NCBI RefSeq assembly: GCF_024584805.1
Contig: NZ_CP075715.1
Coordinates: 1,042,001 to 1,106,000, forward strand
DNA: 64,000 bases
Source of the DNA: Streptomyces sp. FIT100
Lineage (GTDB): Bacteria > Actinomycetota > Actinomycetes > Streptomycetales > Streptomycetaceae
Direction: 5' to 3'
Position 1 is the stretch's first letter. Every line of letters begins with the position of its first letter. This document shows positions 1-8,418 of the stretch, piece after piece. Both the position numbers and the translations under genes were made by a program. Below the pieces are notes generated by a model. It saw nothing but the letters and a program-made list of their open reading frames with translations. It was not told where the DNA came from and ran no database searches.

Positions 1-658
1 CGATCACCCGGCCGGTGCCGTCGCGCAGCGGCGCCGCCACCGACCGGATGCCGGCGGCGAGTTCCTGGTCGGTCAGCGTCCAGCCCTTGGCCCGCACCTC
101 CCGCAGCGTCGCGTCCAGCTCCGGCCGGTCCAGGCCGCGGCGCGGCTCGACCCCGGCCCGGCTCGGCTCCGCCAGCGCCTTGTCCAGCTCCTCGGGCTCA
201 AGGCCGGCGAGCAGCACCTTGCCCAGCGAGGTCTGGGGGGCGGGGAAGCGGGTGCCGATGCTCACCGACAGGGCGATGATCTTCGGCACGGCGACCCGGG
301 CGACATAGACGATGTCGGAACCGTCCAGCTGTGCGATGGAGGTCGACTCGTGGGTCCGGGCGACCAGGCGCTCCATGTGCGGGCGGGCCACCCCCCACAG
401 CCCCATGGCCTGCACATAGGTCAGGCCGAGTTCGAGCACCCGGGCGGTCAGGGTGAATCCGCCCGCCGGGAGTGCGCGTACGTACCCCAGCGATTCGAGG
501 GTCAGCAGGATCCGGCGCGCGGTCGGGCGGGCCAGGCCGGTGGCCGTGGCCACCTCGCTCAGGGTCATGACGGGCGCGTGCGGGTCGAACGCCTTGATGA
601 CGTCGAATCCGCGGGCGATCGCCTCGATGAAGTTCGGGTCGTCGTCGCGACGAGGCAC
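1..658 (-). CDS. IclR-family transcriptional regulator (3' end beyond window)
   Basis: The reading frame opens with GTG at 658, preceded by GGAG five bases upstream, and runs off the left edge, leaving 219 codons. The N-terminus (MPRRDDDPNFIEAIARGFDV) is followed by a winged helix-turn-helix of IclR type, with ACLs of the form VMTLSEVATATGLARPTARR and ILLTLESLGYV. The last visible residues (ELAAGIRSVAAPLRDGTGRV) match the conserved ligand-binding domain of the PcaR/IclR group. Only the last few dozen residues are missing. It is divergent from an amidohydrolase-MFS pair, so it is probably the local, effector-responsive regulator of that unit. The effector cannot be named from sequence. Confidence 0.9.
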   Translation of the reverse strand, partial: MPRRDDDPNFIEAIARGFDVIKAFDPHAPVMTLSEVATATGLARPTARRILLTLESLGYVRALPAGGFTLTARVLELGLTYVQAMGLWGVARPHMERLVARTHESTSIAQLDGSDIVYVARVAVPKIIALSVSIGTRFPAPQTSLGKVLLAGLEPEELDKALAEPSRAGVEPRRGLDRPELDATLREVRAKGWTLTDQELAAGIRSVAAPLRDGTGRVI

Positions 659-720
659 GGTGGCTCCTGCTGCTCGGAGGTGTGGGCGCCGCCAGGCGGT
701 CCCGCCCAGAGCCTAGCTTC

Positions 721-755
721 CCTGGTCCGTCCGTCCGCATGACGGACGGACCAGG
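721..755. promoter_or_regulatory. 15-bp perfect palindrome between IclR gene and amidohydrolase
   Basis: CCTGGTCCGTCCGTC at 721-735 and its exact complement at 741-755 are separated by CGCAT. It lies about 65 bp upstream of the IclR start in the divergent intergenic region. It is either an operator (the GTCCGT core recurs at 867-872) or a stable hairpin in the iclR leader. Inference only. Confidence 0.5.
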
Positions 756-801
756 CACCGCCACGCTTCCGAGTCCGGCTTCCGCGGTCTTGTGCGGAGT
801 A

Positions 802-830
802 TTGACAGCCTCCCCGGCTCGACCCATGGT
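802..830 (+). promoter_or_regulatory. Probable promoter of the amidohydrolase-MFS pair
   Basis: A perfect -35 TTGACA (802-807) is followed after 17 bp by CATGGT (825-830) as a candidate -10. Transcription would start near 837, about 110 bases before the amidohydrolase start codon. Confidence 0.45.
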
Positions 831-855
831 TACGCCAACGCCCCGACGTCCGCCA

Positions 856-873
856 AACGGACAGTCGTCCGTT
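856..873. promoter_or_regulatory. Inverted repeat, candidate IclR operator
   Basis: AACGGAC (856-862) and GTCCGTT (867-873) form a perfect inverted repeat with a 4-base spacer. It sits just downstream of the predicted transcription start of the catabolic pair, a suitable place for a repressor. It shares GTCCGT/ACGGAC with the palindrome at 721-755. Confidence 0.45.
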
Positions 874-946
874 CATTGGCCGGAGCGGGGAACGGGCGCA
901 GCGACCAGCGGCCGGCCACCAGCGACGTAGGAGTCGGAGGAGCCGA

Positions 947-2416
947 ATGAACACGGCCAGCAGACCCGGCGGGAACGGCGAGGGCCCCGTGGCGGGCTCC
1001 TCCCTGGTGTTCCGGGGCGGAACCGTCCTCACCATGGACGACGGCAGGACCGTGCACGCCGCGGCCGACGTCCTGATCGTCGGCGAGCGGATCGAGGCCA
1101 TCGGTCCGTCCCTGGCCGTCCCGGACGGCACGGTCGAGATCGACGCCGCCGGCGGCATCGTCATGCCCGGCATGATCGACACCCATCGGCACATGTGGCA
1201 GACCGCCATACGCGGCTACGGCGCGGACTGGACCCTCACCCAGTACTTCGTCTGGTACTACCTGGAGCACGGGAAGCACTTCCGGCCCGAGGACGTGCAC
1301 GCCGGCAACCTGCTGTCCGCCCTCGAGGCGCTCGACGCGGGCGTGACCACGACGGTCGACTGGTCGCACGGCCTGCAGACCGTCCAGCACGCCGACGCCG
1401 CCGTCGACGCCCTGGAGGAGGTCCCCGGCCGCTTCGTGCTCGCGTACGGCAACATCCAGGCCGCGCCCTGGGAATGGTCGGCCGCGCCGGAGTTCCGCGA
1501 CTTCGTCCGGCGCCGCTTCCACGGCAGCGACATGCTCGGCTTCCAGATGGCCTTCGACGTGACCGGGGACCCGGCGTTCCCGGAGAAGGCGGCCTTCGAG
1601 GTCGCGCGCGACCTGGGGGCCACGGTGACCACGCACGCCGGGGTGTGGGGCGCCACCAACGACGACGGCATCCGGCTGATGCACGACCACGGCTTCATGA
1701 CCCCGGGCACGGTCTACGTGCACGCCGCCACCCTCGGCGCCGACTCCTACCACCGCATCGCGGCCACGGGCGGCTCGGTGTCGGTGTCGACCGAGAGCGA
1801 GCAGAGCTGCGGGCAGGGCTACCCGCCCACCTGGATCCTTCGCTCGCACGGAATCCCCGTCTCGCTGTCCATGGACACCAGCGTGTGGTGGAGCGGGGAC
1901 CTGTTCTCCGCGATGCGCGCCACCCTCGGCGCCGACCGGGCCCGCGAACACCTCGAAGCGCACGCCGGGAGCGAGACCGTCACCCACGTCCACCTGCGGG
2001 CCGAACACGTCGTGGAGTGGGCCACCCGCGGCGGGGCCAGGGCACTCGGCCTGGACGACAGGGTGGGCAGTCTCGAAGCAGGCAAGAAGGCGGACGTCGT
2101 CCTGATCAAGAACGACCACTCCCCGGTCATGTTCCCGGTCCTCAACCCGTACGGCCACGTCGCCTTCCAGGCCCAGCGCGGCGATGTGCACACCGTCGTG
2201 GTCGACGGACGCGTCGTCAAACGCGACCACCGGCTGGTCGGCGTCGACCTCGCCAAGGCCCGCCGCGGCGTCGAGGCGACGGTCGAGCACCTGCGGGCAC
2301 GGCTCGGGACCGCGGCCTGGGAGCGCGGGATGAACCCCGACATCCCCGAGACGAAGGTCCTGGACAACCCGTACACGTACACCGGCTACCGCAGCGCCGC
2401 CACCCACGGCGGCTGA
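947..2416 (+). CDS. Amidohydrolase / TrzA-ATZ-type deaminase
   Basis: The 489-residue protein belongs to the metal-dependent amidohydrolase superfamily, in the cytosine deaminase/chlorohydrolase (TrzA, 8-oxoguanine deaminase-like) branch. Visible metal-site residues are His80 and His82 (DTHRHMWQ), His230 (THAGVW), His259 (VHAATL) and Asp310 (SMDTSVWW). The flanking composite beta domain begins with VFRGGTVLTMDDGR and closes with GSLEAGKKADVVLI. The start ATG has GGAGGAG about ten bases upstream. It is followed by an MFS transporter on the same strand and faces an IclR regulator, which suggests uptake plus hydrolytic deamination or ring opening of a heterocyclic compound. The substrate is not determined by sequence. 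Confidence 0.85.
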   Translation: MNTASRPGGNGEGPVAGSSLVFRGGTVLTMDDGRTVHAAADVLIVGERIEAIGPSLAVPDGTVEIDAAGGIVMPGMIDTHRHMWQTAIRGYGADWTLTQYFVWYYLEHGKHFRPEDVHAGNLLSALEALDAGVTTTVDWSHGLQTVQHADAAVDALEEVPGRFVLAYGNIQAAPWEWSAAPEFRDFVRRRFHGSDMLGFQMAFDVTGDPAFPEKAAFEVARDLGATVTTHAGVWGATNDDGIRLMHDHGFMTPGTVYVHAATLGADSYHRIAATGGSVSVSTESEQSCGQGYPPTWILRSHGIPVSLSMDTSVWWSGDLFSAMRATLGADRAREHLEAHAGSETVTHVHLRAEHVVEWATRGGARALGLDDRVGSLEAGKKADVVLIKNDHSPVMFPVLNPYGHVAFQAQRGDVHTVVVDGRVVKRDHRLVGVDLAKARRGVEATVEHLRARLGTAAWERGMNPDIPETKVLDNPYTYTGYRSAATHGG

Positions 2417-2552
2417 TCCCGCTCGTCGGCGCCCGCGCCACCGCTCCGCCCGCGCCACCGCTCCGCCCGCGCCCCGCGCTCCGGATTCCCCACGCGTCGA
2501 AGACCACTCCCCCGCGGCCACGACCGGTCGCCGTCCCCGAAGGAAACGTCCC

Positions 2553-3815
2553 GTGGTTGATGCACCTCCGACGACGACCTCTTCCGCTCGGCCGTCGCCA
2601 CGACACCTGACGCCCGCCGCCGTCGCCGTCGGCTTCACCGTGCTGTGCGTCTCGTACATGCTCAACGCCATGGACCGGCAGGTCTTCTATCCCCTCCTGC
2701 CGGAGATCCGCCAGGAGTTCGGGTTCTCGCTCGACCAGGGCGGCCTGCTGGCCACCGGATTCACCCTCGGCATCGCCCTGGCCGGGCTGCCCGCCGGCTA
2801 TCTGATGGACCGTCTGTCCCGCAAGAGCATCGTCGTGATGAGCGTCCTGATCTACTCCCTGGGGACCCTGGCGATCCCGCTCGCCTCCGGCTTCGTCGAC
2901 ATGAGCGTCTACCGCCTCGTCTCCGGTGTCGGCGAAGGGATGCAGGCCACGGCCCTGTACGCGATCGTCGGCGCCTTCTTCTTCCACCGCCGGGCCGTCG
3001 CCGCCGGTGTGGTCGGGGTCGCCTTCGGCGCGGGTGTCTTCCTCGGCCCCCTCGTCGGCAACCGGATCGCCGCGGCATGGGGCGACTGGCGCGGACCGTT
3101 CTATGTCTTCGCCGCGGCCGGCCTGGTCGTCGCCCTGCTCATCGCCGTCGGCGTCCGGCGGACGATGACCGAGTCGGTCACCGGCACGACGGCTTCGGTG
3201 TCGGACTACGGACACGTGCCGGCCAGCCCCTTCAACCGCAACACCCTCGGCATCGGCATCGCGTGCGCGGTGTCCGGCCTGGTGTTCTACGGATTCCTCG
3301 GTCTCTACCCGACGTTCCTGCGCGAACACCTCGGCTTCGGCGCCGGGCAGGCGGCCCTGGCCGTCTCCTTCTCGGGCTTCGGCGCGATGATGGCACTGCC
3401 GGCCGGCTGGCTGGGCGACCGCTTCAACCAGCGCAATCTGCTCGGCCTCGCCTTCCTCGCCACCTCCGCGACCGCGACGCTGACCTACCAGTACGCCACC
3501 TCGGCCCCGGCCCAGTACGTGCTCGCCTTCCTCATGGGCGCCTTCGCCAGCGGCTTCCTCTTCACCAACTGCACCACCGCCATGCAGCGGGCGGTCCGCC
3601 CCGAACACGTCGGACGGGGCGCCGGGCTGTTCATGCTGACCTACTACGTGGCCGCGGCGTTCTCCGGACTGCTCTTCGCACGGCTCGTCGACGCGTTCGA
3701 CTGGGGCGGCGCCGGGCTGTGGCAGCTCACGGTCCTGCCCGCACTCGGCATCGCCGGCCTCGCCCTGGTCGACACCGGGAGAATGGTGGTGCCGCGCCGC
3801 ACCGACGCCGGCTGA
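2553..3815 (+). CDS. MFS transporter
   Basis: This 420-residue hydrophobic protein has the major facilitator pattern. The first membrane segment carries MLNAMDRQVFYPLLPEI, and the conserved cytoplasmic loop 2-3 motif GYLMDRLSRK is present and repeated in the second half as AGWLGDRFNQRN. GTG at 2553 is preceded by AAGGAAA. The gene lies 136 bp after the amidohydrolase in the same direction and is probably co-transcribed with it. The MDRQ-type N-terminus resembles organic-acid/anion symporters of the family. Its predicted role is uptake of the amidohydrolase substrate, inferred from context. It converges on the next gene with only 7 bp between stop codons. Confidence 0.85.
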   Translation: MVDAPPTTTSSARPSPRHLTPAAVAVGFTVLCVSYMLNAMDRQVFYPLLPEIRQEFGFSLDQGGLLATGFTLGIALAGLPAGYLMDRLSRKSIVVMSVLIYSLGTLAIPLASGFVDMSVYRLVSGVGEGMQATALYAIVGAFFFHRRAVAAGVVGVAFGAGVFLGPLVGNRIAAAWGDWRGPFYVFAAAGLVVALLIAVGVRRTMTESVTGTTASVSDYGHVPASPFNRNTLGIGIACAVSGLVFYGFLGLYPTFLREHLGFGAGQAALAVSFSGFGAMMALPAGWLGDRFNQRNLLGLAFLATSATATLTYQYATSAPAQYVLAFLMGAFASGFLFTNCTTAMQRAVRPEHVGRGAGLFMLTYYVAAAFSGLLFARLVDAFDWGGAGLWQLTVLPALGIAGLALVDTGRMVVPRRTDAG

Positions 3816-3822
3816 CGGGGGC

Positions 3823-5199
3823 TCAGCGGATGCCCAGCTCCCGCAGTACGCGCTGCTGCCCCGCGGTCGCGCCGGTGGGCCAGTAGAGGTACGCGACGCC
3901 TCCCGTGCCGCTTCTGACGTTGCCGTTCGCGTCGTACCGCTTCGTGCGCAGCCAGATGTTCTCCCACTCGCGGCGGCGGTAGACCCGGCGTACGGCCGCG
4001 TTGCTCGGCGAGGCCGGATCGTTCGCGATCACGTCGCCGGCGGCGGTGAAGCCGATGACGGTCATCAGATGGCCGGCGGTGCCGTACCCGGCGCCGGTGA
4101 GCTCCTCCTTCAGGAAGGACTGCGACGTGATGGCCGGGATTCCGGCGCCGACGAGCCGCTCCAGCTCGTCCAGCGAGTGCAGCCGGGTCACGACGGCGTT
4201 CATGTCCCGGTACGTGGCCGCGTAGGCCGCGTTGAAGGGCCAGTTGCCGCAGCCCTCGTACTGGTAGTCGTAGGTGTGCCGGGCCGCGTGGCACACCTGC
4301 GGATCGGCGAAGGCCGGGTCGACCCAGGCGAGGTCCGCGGCGGTCGGCTTCCGGCCCCAGTACTCGATGATCATCTGGGAGGAGGTGGGGCTGCACCACG
4401 CCTCGCCGCCGTTGTCGTACTCCGGGTACTGGCCGATGTGCGTGTTCTGCGAATAGCGCGGCACGCCCAGCTCGCGGCCGAGGCGGGGCGTGGACGCGGG
4501 CACGGTGAAGCGGTCCGGAACGGCGGACGCCATCGCCCCGACGCGCCACACGGTGGGGGTGAGCGTCGTGCCGGGCCTGCGGTAGAGCGTGAGCCGCAGC
4601 CGGTACGACCCGAGCCGGAGCCCGCTCGCCGGGTCGTCGAGCGAGAGGGTGTCGGTCCAGACGGTGCTCTTGCCGTCGGTCTGGTCGTCGACGGAGGTGC
4701 GGCGGATGTCGGCCTCGCCGTCGCCGGAGGTCCAGCGGCCCATGACGAACCAGGGGCTCGCGGTGCCGTCCGAGTACGTGCCCGAGAGCTCCGCCTGCAG
4801 CCAGGTGCCGGCCGGGGTGCGGGCGTTCCACGAGGCGATGACCTCCGTCGCCGGGACCCGGGGGCGGTGGACGGGCGAGGTCCACGTGGCGTACTCCCAC
4901 ACCGCCGTCCTCCCCGTGTGCGGGTCCGCGTACTCGGCGCGGCCCGCGGCGGAGGCGATCACCAGCGCGGGGCGGTGGCCCGCGACGGCGCGGGTGCCCG
5001 CCCGGGAGCCCTGCGACCAGTCGGCGTACGAGCTCCAGAAGCGGTTGTCGACGAGGGGGCCGTCCGCGGCGCCTGCCGGGGAGGAGGTCGTCGCGGACGC
5101 CGAGGACGCCGACGCCGCACCGGCACCGGCACCGGCACCAGCAGCGGCGGCGGCGAGGGCGGCAGCAAGGACGGCTCTGCGCGAAGCGGCTCTGGTCAC
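3823..5199 (-). CDS. Secreted C39-like cysteine peptidase (Tat signal)
   Basis: The 458-residue protein starts with a twin-arginine-type signal (SRRAVLAAAL) followed by a long Ala/Gly/Ser stretch up to about residue 45. Residues 50-235 form a beta-rich region without a recognised name. Residues 245-420 fit the Peptidase_C39_2 fold: catalytic Cys269 in EAWCSPTS, His377 in GHLMTVIGF and Asp394 in IANDPAS. It should act outside the cell. No ABC exporter or bacteriocin precursor is adjacent, so this is a stand-alone exported peptidase-like protein, not a leader peptidase. A dre-like operator lies in its upstream region (5340-5355). Confidence 0.85.
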   Translation of the reverse strand: MTRAASRRAVLAAALAAAAAGAGAGAGAASASSASATTSSPAGAADGPLVDNRFWSSYADWSQGSRAGTRAVAGHRPALVIASAAGRAEYADPHTGRTAVWEYATWTSPVHRPRVPATEVIASWNARTPAGTWLQAELSGTYSDGTASPWFVMGRWTSGDGEADIRRTSVDDQTDGKSTVWTDTLSLDDPASGLRLGSYRLRLTLYRRPGTTLTPTVWRVGAMASAVPDRFTVPASTPRLGRELGVPRYSQNTHIGQYPEYDNGGEAWCSPTSSQMIIEYWGRKPTAADLAWVDPAFADPQVCHAARHTYDYQYEGCGNWPFNAAYAATYRDMNAVVTRLHSLDELERLVGAGIPAITSQSFLKEELTGAGYGTAGHLMTVIGFTAAGDVIANDPASPSNAAVRRVYRRREWENIWLRTKRYDANGNVRSGTGGVAYLYWPTGATAGQQRVLRELGIR

Positions 5200-5332
5200 G
5201 GGAACCTCCGTCTTCCGTCTCGGGTGCGTCAGCCTCGTGCGCTCGTGTGCGTCAGCGCGTCCGAGGCGCGGCAGTGGGGCAACTATCCCGGCTCCGGAAG
5301 GGCTTCTGCCAGAGACTCGCGCGAGCCGAGCC

Positions 5333-5355
5333 GACCAATATTGGTCTCAACCAGT
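5333..5355. promoter_or_regulatory. AT-centred palindrome overlapping a DasR (dre)-like site
   Basis: GACCAATATTGGTC (5333-5346) is a perfect 14-bp palindrome. Overlapping it, ATTGGTCTCAACCAGT (5340-5355) matches 13 of 16 positions of the consensus I recall for the GntR-family regulator DasR (ASTGGTCTAGACCAST). It lies between the divergent C39 peptidase gene and the P-loop kinase gene. Which of the two it controls is open. Confidence 0.4.
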
Positions 5356-5412
5356 GGCATGACCTGCGGCGGCCGCGGCGGCCCTGCCGAGGCGCCGCTT
5401 AGGGTGGCAGCC

Positions 5413-6066
5413 ATGGACCCCGCCGCTCCCCTCGACCGCCTCGATCCCGCCCGCGCCGCCGCGGGACTGCGCGCGCTGCCGCCGTCCTGCGGCCCGGTGC
5501 GGCTGATCGCGGTCGACGGGCACGCGGGCTCCGGGAAGAGCACCTTCTCCGCGCTGCTCGCCGAGGCGCTCGGCGGCGCTCCCGTACTCCATCTCGACGA
5601 TCTGGCCACGCACGAGGAACTCTTCGCGTGGACCGGCCGGTTGCTGGACCAGGTGATCGGCCCCCTGTCCCGGGGCGAGAGCGCGCACTACGAGCCGTAC
5701 GACTGGCATCTGCGCCGCTTCGGTGCCCCGCGCCCGCTGCCCGCCGCGCCGGTCGTCCTCGTCGAGGGCGTCGGGGCGGGCCGCCGGGCGCTGCGGCCCC
5801 ATCTCGCCCGGCTGCTCTGGATGGACCGGGGCCCGCACGAGTCCTGGGCGCGCGGCCGTTTCCGGGACGGACCGGAGCTCGGCGCCTTCTGGGACGAGTG
5901 GACCGTGGCGGAGAGCCGCCATTTCGCCGGCGATCCTTCGCGCCCCTTCGCCGACACCTTGGTACGGGAGTGGCGTGAGGGGTACAAGTGGCTGCCGGGA
6001 CCTGGTGCGACAGCGGGAGCGAACCACTTCCTCACGGAACGTGACCGACTCTCACCCCCGTACTGA
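5413..6066 (+). CDS. P-loop nucleoside/uridine kinase-like protein
   Basis: The 217-residue protein has Walker A GHAGSGKST at about residues 35-43, followed by LHLDDLATHEE, which occupies the position of the substrate-binding Asp in uridine kinase/PRK-type enzymes. VVLVEGVGAG is a Walker B-like strand and WARGRFRDG a lid-like Arg segment. ATG 5413 was chosen because the protein begins there in family style; the open frame extends much further upstream but has no coding character. The substrate is probably a nucleoside or small phosphoacceptor, which cannot be refined. The protein is cytosolic. Confidence 0.75.
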   Translation: MDPAAPLDRLDPARAAAGLRALPPSCGPVRLIAVDGHAGSGKSTFSALLAEALGGAPVLHLDDLATHEELFAWTGRLLDQVIGPLSRGESAHYEPYDWHLRRFGAPRPLPAAPVVLVEGVGAGRRALRPHLARLLWMDRGPHESWARGRFRDGPELGAFWDEWTVAESRHFAGDPSRPFADTLVREWREGYKWLPGPGATAGANHFLTERDRLSPPY

Positions 6067-6105
6067 GCAGTCGGAAATCCACTCCGCCGAGTGCCCCAAC
6101 TCGGC

Positions 6106-6135
6106 TTGACCCAAGGGCCATACAGGTCTTACGTT
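6106..6135 (+). promoter_or_regulatory. Promoter for a candidate small RNA
   Basis: TTGACC (6106-6111), an 18-bp spacer and TACGTT (6130-6135) resemble a good housekeeping-sigma promoter. Initiation would be near 6142. No open reading frame of credible coding quality starts immediately downstream. Confidence 0.55.
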
Positions 6136-6141
6136 CTCAAT

Positions 6142-6210
6142 GTGCGGCTTTCAGGAGCCGCCCAGACGCGAAGCCCCCGGTTGTTCCCCCGTGATCGGGG
6201 GCTTCGTTCT
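6142..6210 (+). ncRNA. Candidate ~70-nt small RNA ending in an intrinsic terminator
   Basis: Immediately after the -10 there is a small hairpin (GCGGCT 6144-6149, loop TTCAGG, AGCCGC 6156-6161). A second hairpin follows, with a perfect 10-bp stem (GAAGCCCCCG 6170-6179, CGGGGGCTTC 6196-6205) and a 16-base loop containing five consecutive C, then GTTCT. Promoter, compact structure and terminator within 105 bp form an autonomous transcription unit. I do not recognise an Rfam family; the C-rich loop is reminiscent of, but does not fit, the actinobacterial 6C RNA. A short attenuated leader for the AAA+ gene at 6439 is the alternative. Confidence 0.5.
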
Positions 6211-6438
6211 GCCCGCACCCCGCTCGCCCGGTGCCGCAAACAGCACGCTGCGCTCACCCAGGGTCACCGTCCCGTGGACGCCCTTCTCACCCTCGCGCCA
6301 CCCTTAATCACCTGCCCCCTGCGCAGGTACGATGCCTTTCGGTGCGGTCAATTCCCGTCCGCGAGAAGGTGGTTCAGCACGCTCCGACGGGCGCCCGCCC
6401 GGCGGGAGGTCACGGGGGCACGGTATGTGGGGGACCCG

Positions 6439-8358
6439 ATGGACATCGGCACGCAGGGCACGCCGGCGCCGGCCGACCTCGCCTGGGTGCGCGGCGTGGA
6501 CGCCTACACCATGGGCGCGTATCCGCAGGCGGAGGAGGAGTTCAGGACCGCGGTGCGGCTCGATCCCGGAATGGCGGACGGCTGGCTCGGTCTGCACGCG
6601 CTGCGCGTCGACACCACGACCGCGCTGCTGCGGATGTACCGCAACCGGGAGCGCTTCGGCGAGCAGCGCGCCAGGCACCGTCGCACGCTGAACTCGTGGT
6701 ACTGGCTGGGCTGGTGGGTGCAGCCGGTGCTGGAGAACCCGCGCGACCTGTTACTCGCGCACGCCTCGCACTGGCTGGACGGGCGCCATGTGCCCGAGCT
6801 CGACCGGGCGCTCGCCGGACTGCCGCCCGTCGACACGGACCCACAGGTCCGCTTCCTGCACGCCTGCCGGGCCTATCTGGTCAAGGACTGGGAGCAGCTC
6901 GTCCGGCACACCGAGCCGCTCGTCAACGATCCGCTGCTGGGCATCGAGGCCGGGCTCTTCGGCGGCATGGCGCGGGTCCGGCTGGAGATGTACGGGCAGG
7001 CCGAGCCGCTGCTGTCCGCGGCGCTGATGCGGTGCCGCAGCGAACAGCCGCAGCGCAAGGAACTGCGCTACTGGCTCGCACGCGCCCACGAGGGCACCGG
7101 GCGCAGTGCGGCGGCGCTGCCGCTGTACCGGGCGGTGCACCGGGTCGACCCGGCGTTCATGGACACCGCGGCGCGGCTCGCGGCGATCGCGGAGTACGAC
7201 GGAATCGACGGGCCCGACGAGCCGGCCGGGCTGGCCGCGGTGTCCCTGGCGGGCGCGGGCGCCGGCTCGGGCGGGGGCTTCGGCCAGGACGTGGTGGACG
7301 CGCAGGCCGATGCGGAGCCGCCGGCCGGGCCGGAGCCCCGCTTCGGCCCCGAGCCGCAGCCGCAGTTCGGCGTGGTGGCGCCGGCCGGGCCGGCCGACGG
7401 CGTACGGGAGAAGGCGGGAATGCCCTCCCAGGCGGCGCCCGCGCAGTACGCGTCGGGCCCCACGGATCCGGTGCTGCTGGCCGACGCGCTGGCCGAGCTG
7501 GAGCGCATGGTGGGACTGGAGCCGGTGAAACGCCAGGTGAAGGCGCTCTCGGCACAGCTGAACATGGCCCGGCTGCGAGCCGGGCAGGGACTGCCGGTGC
7601 AGCCCCCGAAGCGCCACTTCGTCTTCTCGGGCCCCTCCGGCACCGGCAAGACGACCGTCGCGCGCATCCTCGGCCGGGTCTTCTACGCGCTGGGGCTGCT
7701 CGGCGGCGACCACCTGGTGGAGGCGCAACGGGCCGACCTGGTGGGCGAGTTCCTCGGCCAGACCGCGGTGAAGGCCAACGAGCTGATCGACTCCGCGCTC
7801 GGCGGGGTGCTCTTCGTCGACGAGGCGTACGCCCTGTCCAACACGGGCTACAGCAAGGGCGACGCCTACGGCGACGAGGCGCTCCAGGTGCTGCTGAAGC
7901 GTGCCGAGGACAACCGCGACCACCTGGTGGTCATCCTCGCGGGCTACCCGGAGGGCATGGACCGGCTCCTCGCCGCCAACCCCGGGCTGTCCTCACGGTT
8001 CACGACCCGGGTCGACTTCCCCTCGTACCGCCCGCTGGAGCTCACCGCGATCGGCGAGGTGCTCGCGGCGGCCAACGGCGACCTGTGGGACGAGGAGGCG
8101 CTGGACGAGCTGCGCTCGATCAGCGGGCATGTGGTGGACCAGGGGTGGATCGACGAGCTCGGCAACGGGCGGTTCCTGCGCACGCTCTACGAGAAGAGCT
8201 GCGCGTACCGGGACCTGCGGCTGTCGGGGTACGCCGGTACCCCCACCCGGGAGGACCTGGCCACCCTGCGGCTGCCGGATCTGATGCAGGCGTACGGGGA
8301 GGTCCTGTCCGGCCGCGGCCCGGTGGACCGCGGCCCGCAGGACCCGACGGGGCCCTGA
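6439..8358 (+). CDS. EccA/CbxX-type AAA+ ATPase with TPR-like N-terminal domain
   Basis: The 639-residue protein has a TPR-like helical N-terminal half (about 1-255, YPQAEEEFRTAVRLDP pattern). A Pro/Gly/Ala-rich linker follows (about 256-340), then a CbxX/CfxQ-type AAA+ module: Walker A GPSGTGKT at 398-405, Walker B VLFVDEAY at 457-464, and an arginine-finger region LSSRFTTRVDFP. This architecture is that of EccA-type ATPases of type VII secretion. No ESX substrates or EccB-E genes are nearby, so its partner is unknown. ATG 6439 has GGGGG six bases upstream; an in-frame GTG at 6427 is the alternative start. A strong hairpin follows the stop. Confidence 0.8.
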   Translation: MDIGTQGTPAPADLAWVRGVDAYTMGAYPQAEEEFRTAVRLDPGMADGWLGLHALRVDTTTALLRMYRNRERFGEQRARHRRTLNSWYWLGWWVQPVLENPRDLLLAHASHWLDGRHVPELDRALAGLPPVDTDPQVRFLHACRAYLVKDWEQLVRHTEPLVNDPLLGIEAGLFGGMARVRLEMYGQAEPLLSAALMRCRSEQPQRKELRYWLARAHEGTGRSAAALPLYRAVHRVDPAFMDTAARLAAIAEYDGIDGPDEPAGLAAVSLAGAGAGSGGGFGQDVVDAQADAEPPAGPEPRFGPEPQPQFGVVAPAGPADGVREKAGMPSQAAPAQYASGPTDPVLLADALAELERMVGLEPVKRQVKALSAQLNMARLRAGQGLPVQPPKRHFVFSGPSGTGKTTVARILGRVFYALGLLGGDHLVEAQRADLVGEFLGQTAVKANELIDSALGGVLFVDEAYALSNTGYSKGDAYGDEALQVLLKRAEDNRDHLVVILAGYPEGMDRLLAANPGLSSRFTTRVDFPSYRPLELTAIGEVLAAANGDLWDEEALDELRSISGHVVDQGWIDELGNGRFLRTLYEKSCAYRDLRLSGYAGTPTREDLATLRLPDLMQAYGEVLSGRGPVDRGPQDPTGP

Positions 8359-8363
8359 AGGGC

Positions 8364-8391
8364 GGGCGCCCGGGACCGAGCCCGGGCGCCC
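8364..8391. terminator. Bidirectional hairpin terminator
   Basis: GGGCGCCCGGG (8364-8374) and CCCGGGCGCCC (8381-8391) form an 11-bp perfect stem with a 6-base loop. It lies between the convergent AAA+ ATPase and CBS-protein genes. There is no long T-tract, as is usual in Streptomyces. Confidence 0.7.
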
Positions 8392-8418
8392 TTCACGCCG
8401 CGTCCGCCGCGTCCGCCG

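Noticed and set aside
830..2671. Long minus-strand open frame opposite the amidohydrolase
   Set aside because: Its composition (Gly/Val/Arg/His-rich, no domain) is that of an antisense shadow in GC-rich DNA; the plus-strand frame has clear metal-site motifs.
4069..5412. Upstream extension of the P-loop kinase frame
   Set aside because: It runs antisense through the C39 peptidase gene and has no family similarity; the kinase begins at ATG 5413.
6439..8358. Type VII secretion locus around the EccA-like ATPase
   Set aside because: No WXG100 proteins, EccB, EccC, EccD or MycP-like genes are found in the neighbourhood.
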